Assembly (NCBI GenBank): GCA_964242575.1 | Contig: CAXTCN010000013.1 | Span: forward strand, 1-64,000 | Direction: 5' to 3' | DNA length: 64,000 nucleotides | Source: JANPPS01 sp964242575 | Lineage (GTDB): Bacteria; Pseudomonadota; Alphaproteobacteria; Acetobacterales; Acetobacteraceae | Shown: in pieces, positions 16,571-24,916 of the stretch | How the letters are laid out: every line of letters starts with the position of its first letter | Position numbering within the stretch: position 1 is the first letter of the stretch | Notes under the pieces: model-generated | What the model was told of the DNA's origin: nothing | The model's database searches: none | What the model saw: only the letters and a program-made list of their open reading frames with translations | Translations under genes and position numbers: made by a program

Positions 16571-17614
16571 TCAGACGAAGGTCAACAATCTTCTCGGATT
16601 ATCGACCATGATCTGATTTACCTCTGCTTGGCTGAAGCCTCGCTGGAGCATGCGTGGCAGAACGGTGCGATGGATGTGAGCGTATCCGTGCCCACCATGT
16701 TCGGACATCTGCACCGTGTGGCAGATGTCGTGGCTGATGACGATCTGTGCTCCGTGACCGCGGTCGATGGTCCGGTGGATGGCTTTGATGCGCGCGCCAT
16801 CATTGGGCATGTCGATGTCGGAATGGCCGTAGTAGGTGACTTCCTGGCCGAAGAGGTCCCATTCGAGGATCACGCCGGCATCGGCGAGGCGAAATAGGCG
16901 GTCATCGTCGAAGATAGTGCGGTCGATATGGTCGATGATGGTGCGGGACATGTCCGCGCCCTCCTGGCGGAGGAACTCGACCAGCATCGAGGGGTGATCC
17001 TCATGCCGCGCCGGATGGATGGTGAGCGCGCCGCCGGTCTCTTGCTGGGCGACCACTGCGCCGGCGAGGACACGCTTCTCGAGATCGGTCCAGGGCCATT
17101 GGCATCCGATCTCGCCGACGATGCCGGCGCGCACATCGGTGCCCCAAGCGCCCTGTTGCACCTGGTCGACCATCTCCTTGGCGAAGCTGTCGACGCTGCG
17201 ATCGTGATTGGCCGGGTCCTGGTAGTCGTGGACATAGTGGCCGCAGCCCATGACGATATGGGCTCCGGTTTCGCGCGCGACCTGGGCGAGTCCTTCGGGA
17301 TCGGGCTCCAGGCCGCCGATCGTCAGTTCCACGACGGTTTGGCCGCCATGGGCGACCATCTCCGCCGTCGCACGCGCTGCGGCGCCGCGGTCGCGCTGCA
17401 CCGAGTTGCGCAGGTCGGAGACGGTGTTGTTCAGCAACCCCCACCATGGATGCGGATCCACGATGCCCTGCGGGATCTCAGCGCGCTTCGCTGGCGGCAC
17501 GATGTTCCAGATCAGGTGTTCGTGCATCAGGGTCGAGCCGAGCTCGGCCGGATCGATCAATCCGAGCACCGTCTGGGCTTTACCCTTCATCTCCGCGCGT
17601 GTCAGCCGTGCCAT
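16571..17614 (-). CDS. Phosphotriesterase-family hydrolase (lactonase-like)
   Basis: This 347-aa TIM-barrel metal hydrolase has the family's ligands in order: HxH in LMHEHL (His31, His33), a Glu in VGEIGC where many members have a carboxylated lysine, His in IHPARH, His in DHIDR and Asp in SHDICH. The Glu variant is usual in phosphotriesterase-like lactonases and PHP proteins rather than true organophosphate hydrolases, so a lactone or ester substrate is likely. It is the last gene of a three-gene operon with an aminomutase-like enzyme and a solute-binding protein (37-bp gaps), pointing to uptake and breakdown of an amino-containing small molecule. Confidence 0.8.
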   Translation of the reverse strand: MARLTRAEMKGKAQTVLGLIDPAELGSTLMHEHLIWNIVPPAKRAEIPQGIVDPHPWWGLLNNTVSDLRNSVQRDRGAAARATAEMVAHGGQTVVELTIGGLEPDPEGLAQVARETGAHIVMGCGHYVHDYQDPANHDRSVDSFAKEMVDQVQQGAWGTDVRAGIVGEIGCQWPWTDLEKRVLAGAVVAQQETGGALTIHPARHEDHPSMLVEFLRQEGADMSRTIIDHIDRTIFDDDRLFRLADAGVILEWDLFGQEVTYYGHSDIDMPNDGARIKAIHRTIDRGHGAQIVISHDICHTVQMSEHGGHGYAHIHRTVLPRMLQRGFSQAEVNQIMVDNPRRLLTFV

Positions 17615-17651
17615 CGTCCGTTCGACTCCGTTGCTGTTCGAGAAAAGGCGA

Positions 17652-19238
17652 TCAAGCGCGCCTGACGTTCCAAGGAATGTTGTAGCTGCTCTTGACGAAG
17701 CCGGTCAGGCCGGTGCGCCAAGCGGTGCGGATGAAATACCGCCCGAGCGGCAAGATGGGCGCATCCTGGAAGGCGAGTTGCTGCATCTGCCCGGCCAGCG
17801 CGGCCTGGGCTTTCGGATCCGGCGCGACCAGCCAATCGGCGGCGAGATGTTCCATCTGCTCGCTCTTGTACCAGCCGAACCAGCCACCCTGCTCACCCTG
17901 GCCGCGGATCGTCGGGTTGATCGCCGGGCTGGCGATGGTGCCGCCCGGCCACCAGGTGTGAAACATGCTCCAACCACCCTGATCGGCCGGTGCTTTGCTG
18001 GCCCGGCGCTGGATGACGGAGCCCCAATCCGTTTCCACCAACTCGACGTTCATGCCCATGCGCTTGAGCAGGTCGGCGGTGACCTGGCCGAATGGGCCGA
18101 TGCTTGGAAGGTCGCTCGGGTTGATCACGACGGCCTTCTCGTTCTTGTATCCGGCCTCCTTCAGCATCGCCTTGGCCAGATCGAGATTGGGGGCGGCGCG
18201 TAACCACTCGGGCGGATCTTGCTCACCATAGGGCGTGCCGCACGGCCACATGCTGTGGCACTCCGAGAAGATGTCGGGGTCATTGCCGGTGATGGCGCGC
18301 AGGTAATCGTCTTGGTTGGCGGCCATGAGAACGGCGCGGCGGATGGCCGGGTTGTTGAAAGGCGGTTGCAGGGTGTTGAAGCGGCCCATGCCGATATACC
18401 CGGCCGGATCATTCACCCCGACGGTCACGCCCGGGCTGCGGCGCAGGAGCGGCGACAGGTCCGGGTTCACCTGGTCCCACCAGTCGACCTCGCCCGATTG
18501 CAGCGCCGCCGATGCCGTGGCGCTGTCGGGAATGACGGTCCATTCGACCCGGTCGAAATGCACCACCTTACCCCCAGCCAGGCCGGAGGCCGGTTCTTGG
18601 CGCGGCACGTAACGGTCGAACTTGGCATAGGAGACCCGGCTGCCAGAGACGAACTCGTTGGCGATGAAGCGGAACGGGCCGGACCCTACCATCTCCGTGA
18701 CCTGCTGAAACGGATCGGTCTTGGCCAAGCGCTCGGGCATCATGAAGGCCGTGGCGGACGAGATCTTGCCCAGGGCAGCCGGAAGCAGCGGGAACGGTGA
18801 GTTGAGCTTGATCTGGATCGTGCGATCGTCCGCGGTACCCCACTGGTCGACTACGCGGGCCAGCGATTGGCCGAACGTGTCGCGCTTGCTCCAACGCTCG
18901 AGGCTCGCGGTGCAGTCGCGGGCCAGGACAGGCTCGCCATCGTGCCAACGCAAGCCGTCCCGCAGCCGGATCGTCCAGACCCGGCCATCGTCGGAAACGC
19001 CGAAACGCTCGGCCATTTGTGGCTGGACGTCGCCTTTCTCATCGAGCGCGAAGAGAGTGTCGAAAACATAGTAACCATGCAGCCCGGTGACGGCGGCGGT
19101 GGTCCAAATCGGGTCCAGCGAGGTCAGGTTGGCTTGCGGAACAAAGCGGAGCACGCGCTCGTCCTGCGACCGGGCCAGGCGAGGTAACGAGAGCAGGGCG
19201 CTCGTCGTGGCTGAAGCCAGGAAGTCGCGGCGGCGCAT
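17652..19238 (-). CDS. Extracellular solute-binding protein family 5 (peptide/nickel type ABC)
   Basis: This 528-aa protein begins MRRRDFLASATTSALLSLPRLARSQDE, a twin-arginine signal (RRRDFL) with a cleavage-like ARSQ. It continues with the family 5 pattern VLRFVPQANLTSLDPIWTTA and FDTLFALDEKGDVQPQMAERF. Such proteins bind oligopeptides or similar cargo in the periplasm for an ABC importer. The ATG at 19236-19238 has a good ribosome site (AGGAG) and was preferred over a start 48 codons upstream with no signal-like sequence. No permease or ATPase genes are adjacent, so it must use a transporter encoded elsewhere. Confidence 0.85.
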   Translation of the reverse strand: MRRRDFLASATTSALLSLPRLARSQDERVLRFVPQANLTSLDPIWTTAAVTGLHGYYVFDTLFALDEKGDVQPQMAERFGVSDDGRVWTIRLRDGLRWHDGEPVLARDCTASLERWSKRDTFGQSLARVVDQWGTADDRTIQIKLNSPFPLLPAALGKISSATAFMMPERLAKTDPFQQVTEMVGSGPFRFIANEFVSGSRVSYAKFDRYVPRQEPASGLAGGKVVHFDRVEWTVIPDSATASAALQSGEVDWWDQVNPDLSPLLRRSPGVTVGVNDPAGYIGMGRFNTLQPPFNNPAIRRAVLMAANQDDYLRAITGNDPDIFSECHSMWPCGTPYGEQDPPEWLRAAPNLDLAKAMLKEAGYKNEKAVVINPSDLPSIGPFGQVTADLLKRMGMNVELVETDWGSVIQRRASKAPADQGGWSMFHTWWPGGTIASPAINPTIRGQGEQGGWFGWYKSEQMEHLAADWLVAPDPKAQAALAGQMQQLAFQDAPILPLGRYFIRTAWRTGLTGFVKSSYNIPWNVRRA

Positions 19239-19275
19239 CAATGGCTTCTCCTGTGGTGGACGGGGCAGTCGGTGG

Positions 19276-20595
19276 TCAGGCGCCAGCCTCGTGCAACAGC
19301 GGCGCGCGCGACCGCACGAACTCGGCGACGGCCTGTCGGAACCGGCCGAGTTCGGCGTCGCCAACGGGTAGGCTGAGTGCAACCATGCCGCGCCGCGCGA
19401 GATAGATGCCGGCTTCGAGCATGTCGAAGAAGAACAGCTCGCGCACTCCCTCCTCGGCCGGGCTGGCCGGCGTGGGGCGGTTGATCGGGCCAGGGCGGAA
19501 CTGGGTGGTCAGCATCGAGCCGATGCCGGTGAAATGCATTGGGACGTCGGCCGCCTGGCAGATTTCGTTCAGCGCGCGCCGCAGGCTCTCGCCGCGCTGG
19601 AACAGTGCTTCGGCGCAGGCTGGCGTGAAGATCTCGCCAAGCGCCACGCCTCCGCCGGCCATGGAGAGAACGTTGTTGTTGAACGTACCGGCGTGCGGCA
19701 GGGTGGAGACGAATTGTGCCATGATGTCGGCCCGGCCGCCAAAAGCGCCAAAGCTCATCCCGCCGGCCATGTACTTGCCCAGTGCGGTCATGTCCGGGAC
19801 GATGCCGAGCCGCTCTTGCATCCCGCCGCCGCTCATTCGTGAGGTCATCACTTCGTCGAAGATCAGCACGGTCTTTGCGGCCCGGGTTGCTTCACGCAGG
19901 GCGGCGAGGAAGTCCGGCTGGCCCACGATGCAGCCGCCCGAGCCGAGCATGGGCTCCACGATGACGGCCGCGAGGTCCGCGGCGTGCTCCTCAATCAGGG
20001 CAACGGCTCCCTCCGTGTCGTTGTAGTCGGCCATCACGGTCGGGAATGGGACGGTGGCAGCGCTTGCACCGCCGATGGGGAACGTCAGCACGCCGCCATG
20101 GTAGCCGCCGCGGAAGACCATGATCTTGGAGCGCTTCGTGAAGGCGCGTGCCGCCGTCAAGGCCATCAAGTTGGCTTCCGTGCCGCTGTTGGTGAACCGA
20201 ACCGTGTCGAGCGAGGGGAAGCGGTCGACCAGGATGCGCGCGAAGCGCGCTTCACCGTGGCCCACGGCCGCGAGGTTCAGGCCGCGACCCAGGGTTGCTT
20301 TCAACGCCTCGAGGATGCGCGGCTCGGAGTGACCAAACAGCCCAGCGGTGTACTCGCCGCACAGATCCAGATATTCGTGCCCGTCGACATCCCAGAGGCG
20401 GCAACCGGTGCCTCGCTCCATCGCGGTCGGAAATGGACTATAGGACAGGACGGAGCGCGTACTCCCACCCGGCATCACCTCCCGCGCCTCGGCGTGCAAG
20501 GCCTCGCTCTTCGGCCTGGACTGCTGATACCGCTCGCGTGCCTCGGCGACGCAGTCTGCGATATCGCTGTTTCGGAGCGTTGTCGCCGCGCTCAT
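19276..20595 (-). CDS. Class III PLP aminotransferase, glutamate-1-semialdehyde aminomutase-like
   Basis: This is a pyridoxal-phosphate enzyme of about 439 aa. It shows the class III landmarks: LWDVDGHEYLDLCGEYTAGLFGH, FTNSGTEANLMA (phosphate binding), LIFDEVMTSR (Asp that contacts the cofactor nitrogen) and TALGKYMAGG (Schiff-base lysine), then HAGTFNNN. The closest feel is glutamate-1-semialdehyde 2,1-aminomutase-like proteins of catabolic gene clusters rather than the haem-pathway HemL, because it sits with a binding protein and a lactonase-like hydrolase. The start MSAATTLRNSD at 20593-20595 was chosen. A longer frame begins at 20640. Confidence 0.8.
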   Translation of the reverse strand: MSAATTLRNSDIADCVAEARERYQQSRPKSEALHAEAREVMPGGSTRSVLSYSPFPTAMERGTGCRLWDVDGHEYLDLCGEYTAGLFGHSEPRILEALKATLGRGLNLAAVGHGEARFARILVDRFPSLDTVRFTNSGTEANLMALTAARAFTKRSKIMVFRGGYHGGVLTFPIGGASAATVPFPTVMADYNDTEGAVALIEEHAADLAAVIVEPMLGSGGCIVGQPDFLAALREATRAAKTVLIFDEVMTSRMSGGGMQERLGIVPDMTALGKYMAGGMSFGAFGGRADIMAQFVSTLPHAGTFNNNVLSMAGGGVALGEIFTPACAEALFQRGESLRRALNEICQAADVPMHFTGIGSMLTTQFRPGPINRPTPASPAEEGVRELFFFDMLEAGIYLARRGMVALSLPVGDAELGRFRQAVAEFVRSRAPLLHEAGA

Positions 20596-20653
20596 TGGGA
20601 ACGGACGACGGCTTGAGGGCGGGCTGCTTTCATGGGGCACTCGCGTTAGTACC

Positions 20654-20681
20654 AGTGAGAGATCAGAGATGCGATCTCACT
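20654..20681. promoter_or_regulatory. Imperfect inverted repeat between divergent aminomutase and GntR genes
   Basis: AGTGAGAGATC (20654-20664) faces GATCTCACT (20673-20681), an imperfect palindrome in the divergent intergenic gap. It is a good candidate operator for the GntR regulator. If translation of the regulator starts at ATG 20705 rather than 20669, the repeat lies fully upstream. Confidence 0.5.
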
Positions 20682-21430
20682 TAGAGTCGAAGTGTGATCA
20701 CGAAATGAGTGCAATGCAAGCGAACAATGACGATGGCGGAGGATTGGAGGAGCAAGCTTATCGTCACCTCCGGGCGGCGCTGGTCGAAGGCGTGTTCGCA
20801 CCAGGCGAGCGTCTGTCAATTAGGCGCGTGGCGGCTTCCCTCGGGACAAGTGCCATGCCGGTCCGCAGCGCTCTGCGACGGCTAGCAACCGAGCAGGCTT
20901 TAGAAATCGGCCCGTCAGGCTCCGCATCGGTGCCGCGCTTGACCCGTGCCGGTTTTCTCGAGTTGAGCGCCATCCGAGCCGAGTTGGAGCCTCTTGCGAT
21001 ACGTCTGGCAGGGCCGCACCTGTTGAGCGTCGACCTGAACCGGCTCAGCGATCTGGCCAAGGTCCATACGGATGCGCGCGGCCGCGGTGATGCCGAAGCC
21101 GTGCTACGTGCCGATCGCGAGTTCCTGTTCAGAATCTACCACGCGGCTCCCGCACCGCTATTGCTCAGCTTGATCGAGGCACTCTGGCTTCGGCGCGGAC
21201 CCGTCTTTTGGGATGCACGATGGATGCTGGTCAGTCAGAACGGCACCGGACACCGACATGACGAGATAGTGGCGAGCCTGCGCAGGGGCGAGATCGAAGC
21301 CGCCAGTGAGGCGCTAAGACACGAAATACAGGGCGCGGCAGCTTATATTGCCGAGCACCTTTCGTTCGCGGGTGATCCACGTCCAGCTCCGTATTTGAAG
21401 CGAATTCGTCCGGCAGAGCCAAACTTGTGA
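20669..21430 (+). CDS. GntR-family transcriptional regulator (FadR/FCD type)
   Basis: The protein has 253 aa (241 if ATG 20705 is used). The N-terminal winged helix reads EEQAYRHLRAALVEGVFAPGERLSIRRVAASLGTSAMPVRSALRRLATEQAL. The C-terminal helical FCD ligand-sensing domain includes ELSAIRAELEPLAIRLA and HRHDEIVASLRRGEIEAA (metal/ligand-binding His and Arg). It is transcribed divergently from the aminomutase operon, the common layout for a local repressor released by the pathway substrate. No close second target is visible. Confidence 0.85.
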   Translation: MRSHLESKCDHEMSAMQANNDDGGGLEEQAYRHLRAALVEGVFAPGERLSIRRVAASLGTSAMPVRSALRRLATEQALEIGPSGSASVPRLTRAGFLELSAIRAELEPLAIRLAGPHLLSVDLNRLSDLAKVHTDARGRGDAEAVLRADREFLFRIYHAAPAPLLLSLIEALWLRRGPVFWDARWMLVSQNGTGHRHDEIVASLRRGEIEAASEALRHEIQGAAAYIAEHLSFAGDPRPAPYLKRIRPAEPNL

Positions 21431-21489
21431 CGTTGCCGGTCGCAATATGATCGCAACCTACTATGCGAGGAAATGTCTCACGCAACGCG

Positions 21490-21518
21490 CTGCTACACTA
21501 TCGACAATAGTGTATTCG
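21490..21518. repeat. Dispersed 29-bp palindrome, copy 2
   Basis: CTGCTACACTAT, spacer CGACA, ATAGTGTATTCG. The inner TACACTAT/ATAGTGTA arms are perfect. It lies between the end of the GntR gene and the end of vapC, at the boundary between the catabolic module and the toxin-antitoxin module. Confidence 0.75.
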
Positions 21519-21530
21519 TGGTCAGTGCGA

Positions 21531-21947
21531 TCAGAGTGACGGCAACACCTCCACTCCTGCATTCCGTGCTGCGGCAATCAGCGGCTTGTCACTGGTCGCC
21601 AAGGGCAGACCGACACGCAGAGCAAGCTCGAGGTAGGTGGCGTCGTAAGCCGTCAGCCGGTGCTGTTCGGCAAGCTGCGCGGTAGCCCCCCATGTTCGGC
21701 TCGCAGTCTCGTCGTCGATGCCGATCGGCAGCTCCTGCAGAAAACCAGCCAGGCGCTGTCGCACAGCGCCGCTGACCCGTCCCCGGCGCTCGGCCGTCAG
21801 CAGCCCATTCAGCGCCTCGAGGGGCCAGAGCTGGGGCGCCACGGCGCCGGTGTCGGTCATGCGGTCCAGCAATCCCATGATGGCGCCGGTCTGCTCGTCC
21901 TCGAAGCACCAGGCGAGGGTGATGGAGGTGTCGACGACGAAGCTCAA
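21531..21947 (-). CDS. vapC: VapC-type PIN-domain toxin
   Basis: This 138-aa PIN ribonuclease shows the acidic residues of the family: Asp in FVVDTSITLAWCFEDE, Glu in LWPLEALNGL, Asp in LTAYDATYLELA and Asp in LATSDKPL. VapC toxins cleave tRNA or rRNA and stop translation. It overlaps the antitoxin stop by 4 bp (ATGA), so it is translated with it. The module is complete, in contrast to the truncated vapC at 5400. Confidence 0.9.
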   Translation of the reverse strand: MSFVVDTSITLAWCFEDEQTGAIMGLLDRMTDTGAVAPQLWPLEALNGLLTAERRGRVSGAVRQRLAGFLQELPIGIDDETASRTWGATAQLAEQHRLTAYDATYLELALRVGLPLATSDKPLIAAARNAGVEVLPSL

Positions 21948-22186
21948 CGCCGGCCCTCGCTGATCAGCTCCTTAAGCGACAGGCCGCCAAGCGTCTGGCC
22001 CTTGCTGGCAGCACGCAGGCCGTCAGCCGCACGACGCGCTTTGGCGCGGTCGAACCCGGGCTCGGCACGGACCAGCCTGGCAACCGGCTTGCCGCGGCGG
22101 GTGATGAGAACCTCGCCGCCCTCCTCCACCTCGTCGAGAAGGGCGGTGAGCTTGTTTTTGGCTTCGAATACGCCAACCGTGTGCAT
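21944..22186 (-). CDS. vapB: Phd/VapB-type antitoxin
   Basis: This 80-aa antitoxin has the Phd fold: MHTVGVFEAKNKLTALLDEVEEGGEVLITRRGKPVARLV. A basic, flexible tail (FDRAKARRAADGLRAASKGQTLGGLSLKELI) should block the partner PIN toxin. It is the first gene of the pair. Upstream, CTAGC (22201-22205) and GCTAG (22216-22220) form a small inverted repeat suited to autoregulation by the toxin-antitoxin complex. Confidence 0.88.
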   Translation of the reverse strand: MHTVGVFEAKNKLTALLDEVEEGGEVLITRRGKPVARLVRAEPGFDRAKARRAADGLRAASKGQTLGGLSLKELISEGRR

Positions 22187-22267
22187 CGAGAGTCACCGTC
22201 CTAGCTAGGTTGCTGGCTAGCTTATCAGAGTGTGATCGCGAGTTCCACTGCTGGCATTTGGGCAGCC

Positions 22268-22296
22268 CTGAAACACTATAGGTAATAGTGTATTAG
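22268..22296. repeat. Dispersed 29-bp palindrome, copy 3
   Basis: CTGAAACACTAT, spacer AGGTA, ATAGTGTATTAG. The core ACACTAT/ATAGTGT is perfect. The right end supplies the stop codon of the DUF2442 gene. It separates vapBC from the DUF2442/Fic group. Confidence 0.75.
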
Positions 22297-22700
22297 GAGC
22301 GGGCTGAACGACGAGGCCGCCCACCTTTGGCGCCGTTTGCACGAGCTGCGGCCGCCTTAGCGAAGGACGTCGCACGCCCGGCCTGTTGGGCCAAGTAGGC
22401 CTTCGTCCCGAACAATCCGGCAAGCAGGCCTGGAATGTACAGGTCGGTATCAAGCGCTTCCCAGTGCAGTCCAGAGCCTGCTCCGAGGATCTCGACTTCC
22501 GAGAGCTGCTCCTCGGTCGCAGCTTCCAGCCCTTGGACCAGCTTTGGAGGAAAGGCGAAGGTGCATCCGTTAGCCAGTTCGACGATCACCCGTCCGGATT
22601 GCCGGTCGTAGTGTGCTGCCGCGGCACGTGGCTCATGCAGTCGCGCCGTCCGACCGTGCTCCAGGGCGGCGTCGATCTGAGCGTCAGTCAGCTCGGCCAT
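22293..22700 (-). CDS. DUF2442-family protein
   Basis: The product has 135 aa, starting MAELTDAQIDAALEHGRTARLHEPRAAAAHYDRQSGRVIVELANGCTFAFPPKLVQGLEAAT. The strand pattern ending in FAFPP and the later LHWEALDTDLYIPGLLAGLFG match DUF2442, a small domain often encoded next to DUF4160 and suspected to be half of a toxin-antitoxin-like pair. The C-terminus (AKAAAARANGAKGGRPRRSARS) is basic and could bind nucleic acid. Its start overlaps the end of the broken DUF4160 gene, as in intact pairs. Confidence 0.75.
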   Translation of the reverse strand: MAELTDAQIDAALEHGRTARLHEPRAAAAHYDRQSGRVIVELANGCTFAFPPKLVQGLEAATEEQLSEVEILGAGSGLHWEALDTDLYIPGLLAGLFGTKAYLAQQAGRATSFAKAAAARANGAKGGRPRRSARS

Positions 22701-22930
22701 GGATGTCTTCCCATCTCTGCAGCAAGAACGCCAGTGCCCGGCGACGACCCGCATAGAGCGGCGGACCTCACCACGCGTCATGTTGTCGGGCCAGACGAGG
22801 TTTGGAACGTCCTGGGTTCCGGCCAGTTGATCTTGGCTTCTCCATCGCCGAATACGTAAACATGTGCCGGCAGAGGGTCATTGACGTAGGTAACGACGCG
22901 TAAACCATCGACACGCAGCACGGTAACCAT
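22684..22930 (-). pseudogene. DUF4160 gene with two single-base frameshifts
   Basis: From ATG 22930 the frame reads MVTVLRVDGLRVVTYVNDPLPAHVYVFGDGEAKIN, a typical DUF4160 start. It then goes off frame. The natural continuation AGTQDVPNLVWPDNMTRGEVRRSMRVVAG is in a second frame, and the natural end LAFLLQRWEDIHGRAD, with stop at 22684-22686, is in a third. Adding one base near 22822 and one near 22738 restores a full protein of about 82 residues that overlaps the DUF2442 start. Either the partner has been inactivated or these are sequence errors. Confidence 0.75.
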
Positions 22931-23185
22931 ACAATTGAATGACCCATCCAGACGGGTCATTTAAGCGGGATCCAGCCTGGATCGACAGCCGGCTGTCGCC
23001 TGACGAGGTGAATGGCAGGATGACGAGCGTGCCGTCGAGCGTCCGCCACCCAAACGCGTTCCTCCCGGCCACTCCACAGGGCAAACCGGGCTAGCCGGCC
23101 AAATAGCCGGCCATTGGATATCGGTATTGGCATAATTTGCGTTATATTGCAGATAGATGGCGAGACATTCAAGCCGGCCATAAAC

Positions 23186-24430
23186 ATGCGCAACGCAGGA
23201 CCTGCCTCGCTGACACTGATGCCCGGCAGCGAACAGCCTGTCTGGGCCAGCCTGCGGGATCTTGCCTTCCTGTTGGCCGCGGAAGCGGGAGGGCTGGCTG
23301 GCCGCCTGGCGCCCGGCACGGTGACTGCTGTCGGCGATCTCGTGCGAGGAATGAACTGCTACTACTCAAACTTAATCGAAGGCCACGATACCCGCCCTAT
23401 CGACATCGAGCGCGCACTGCGGGCGGAGCTTGCGACCGAGCCGAAGCGCCGCGACCTCCAGCTGGAGGCTGCCGCTCACATCGCGGTGCAAGCGGCAATT
23501 GACCGGGGTGAACTCGACGGGTTTGACGCGCCGTCAGCGCTGATGACGGAAATCCATCGGCGCTTCTATGACCGCCTTCCAGACGCCCTACGGTTTATCG
23601 AGGAGCACGGCAGCGGCAAAATGGTCGAGGTGCGGCCAGGCAAGCTGCGCGAAGGCCATGTCGAGGTCGGCAATCACGTCGCACCGCCACCAGGTGAATT
23701 GGCAAGCTGGCTTGCACGGCTGGATGAGGGAGCGCCCGAGCGCTTCGGCCGTGCCGACCGGCCTATCGCCATCGCTGCCCTCCACCATCGCCTCCTCTGG
23801 ATCCACCCCTTTGCGGACGGCAATGGCCGGACAGCTCGGCTGCTGTCGCACGCCCTGCTACGGCAAGCCGAAGTCGGATCGGCGCTTTGGTCAGTGTCGC
23901 GCGGCCTCGCGCGCAACGTCGGCGCCTACAAGGCCTATCTTGCCCGTGCCGATGCCCCGCCGCAGGGAGCGCTTGACGGGCGCGGCATTCTGTCCGACGG
24001 CCGCCTGGCGGAGTTCTGCCGGTTTTTCCTGGCCGCGAGCCTCGATCAGGTCCGCTTCATGCGGACGCTCCTGGCACCGGAAGCGTTGTCCGGCCGTGTA
24101 CGAGAATTCGTGGCGGCCGAAGCGACCGGTGCGCGATTGGACGCACGCGTTGGTCCCTTGCTGGAAAGGGCCATGCTGTTCGGCGAGGTGCCGCGAGGAG
24201 AGGTCCCGGCACTGGTCGGCACGAGCGACAGGCAGGCGCGACGGCTTGTCAAACCCCTTGTTGATCGCGGGCTCCTGACAGGCGCGAAGGATGCTCCGTT
24301 GCGGGTGGCTTTTCCACTCGGCCAAACCGAGCAGTTGTTCCCTCATCTGTGGGCGCCGTCTGGCATGACAATCGATCTAGCTCCGCTGCCGGAGATCGAA
24401 GACGCATTGCGCCCGCCAGGCGCCTCATAA
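23186..24430 (+). CDS. Fic-family AMPylase with N-terminal self-inhibitory motif
   Basis: Fic enzymes transfer AMP (or another nucleotide part) to target proteins. The product is 414 aa from ATG 23186. A TTG start at 23114 would add 24 residues. The catalytic motif HPFADGNGRTAR is complete, including the His and the Arg pair. The inhibitory motif S-N-L-I-E-G lies upstream in YYSNLIEGHDT, so this is a class II Fic that is held off until its helix moves. A C-terminal winged-helix-like part (VPALVGTSDRQARRLVKPLVDRGLLTG) looks like a DNA-binding or regulatory domain. It stands alone between DUF4160 and palindrome copy 4. Confidence 0.88.
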   Translation: MRNAGPASLTLMPGSEQPVWASLRDLAFLLAAEAGGLAGRLAPGTVTAVGDLVRGMNCYYSNLIEGHDTRPIDIERALRAELATEPKRRDLQLEAAAHIAVQAAIDRGELDGFDAPSALMTEIHRRFYDRLPDALRFIEEHGSGKMVEVRPGKLREGHVEVGNHVAPPPGELASWLARLDEGAPERFGRADRPIAIAALHHRLLWIHPFADGNGRTARLLSHALLRQAEVGSALWSVSRGLARNVGAYKAYLARADAPPQGALDGRGILSDGRLAEFCRFFLAASLDQVRFMRTLLAPEALSGRVREFVAAEATGARLDARVGPLLERAMLFGEVPRGEVPALVGTSDRQARRLVKPLVDRGLLTGAKDAPLRVAFPLGQTEQLFPHLWAPSGMTIDLAPLPEIEDALRPPGAS

Positions 24431-24444
24431 GCCACTTGGCTACG

Positions 24445-24523
24445 CTGTTACACTAAGGTGTGCATCGTAACGAAGGTCCCCCAGAATCTTGGAGCTGTTA
24501 CACTATTACTGATAGTGTAACAG
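24445..24523. repeat. Dispersed palindrome copy 4 with an adjoining half-copy
   Basis: The full copy is 24495-24523: CTGTTACACTAT, spacer TACTG, ATAGTGTAACAG, with perfect 12-bp arms. About 50 bp to its left, 24445-24455 reads CTGTTACACTA, a half-site whose right arm has decayed. Both lie just after the Fic gene. Confidence 0.8.
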
Positions 24524-24916
24524 GATCGGCGGTGCGGCGGCCCTGGCCAGGCCAGCGCACCGTTGCGCCAAAGCCGTTTGTGATACACTTTGCATGCGAT
24601 GCTGCCCAAACAGGAAACGGCACGCCGGTCCGGGTCGTGCAGGATGGCTTGCCGGTGGGCCGCTTTGGGCTTCCCTGATATCGGCGGGAACATTGCGATA
24701 AGGACGCTCAGCATGGCCGACCGAACCACGTTCATCACCCAGCTCGACGCAGGCCTGTGACGGCGCACGACGACGCCAGCGTGCGCTGCTTCGGACCGCT
24801 CGATCAATGCCCAGCCCGGTGACCGGCGACTTGATCCCCGCTCCTGAACCGTCGAACGCGTTCATCATCACTGATGGACTGTTCCCCGCCGGAAGCGGCC
24901 TCGAGGCACTCGGCCC
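24524..24916. other. Gap without a clear gene before the recombinase
   Basis: Frames exist on both strands in this GC-rich stretch, but none has a recognisable product or a believable start. It could hold the recombination site used by the following tyrosine recombinase, though no pair of direct or inverted core repeats is obvious. Confidence 0.3.

Noticed and set aside
16531..24523. The 29-bp palindromes as dif sites
   Set aside because: They lack the typical TTATG half and the six-base centre of known XerCD sites, so they cannot be called dif. They are reported as an unexplained repeat instead.
24460..24678. Small plus-strand ORF before the recombinase (MHRNEGPPESW...)
   Set aside because: It reads through the palindrome copy, has no ribosome site and has no protein-like pattern.
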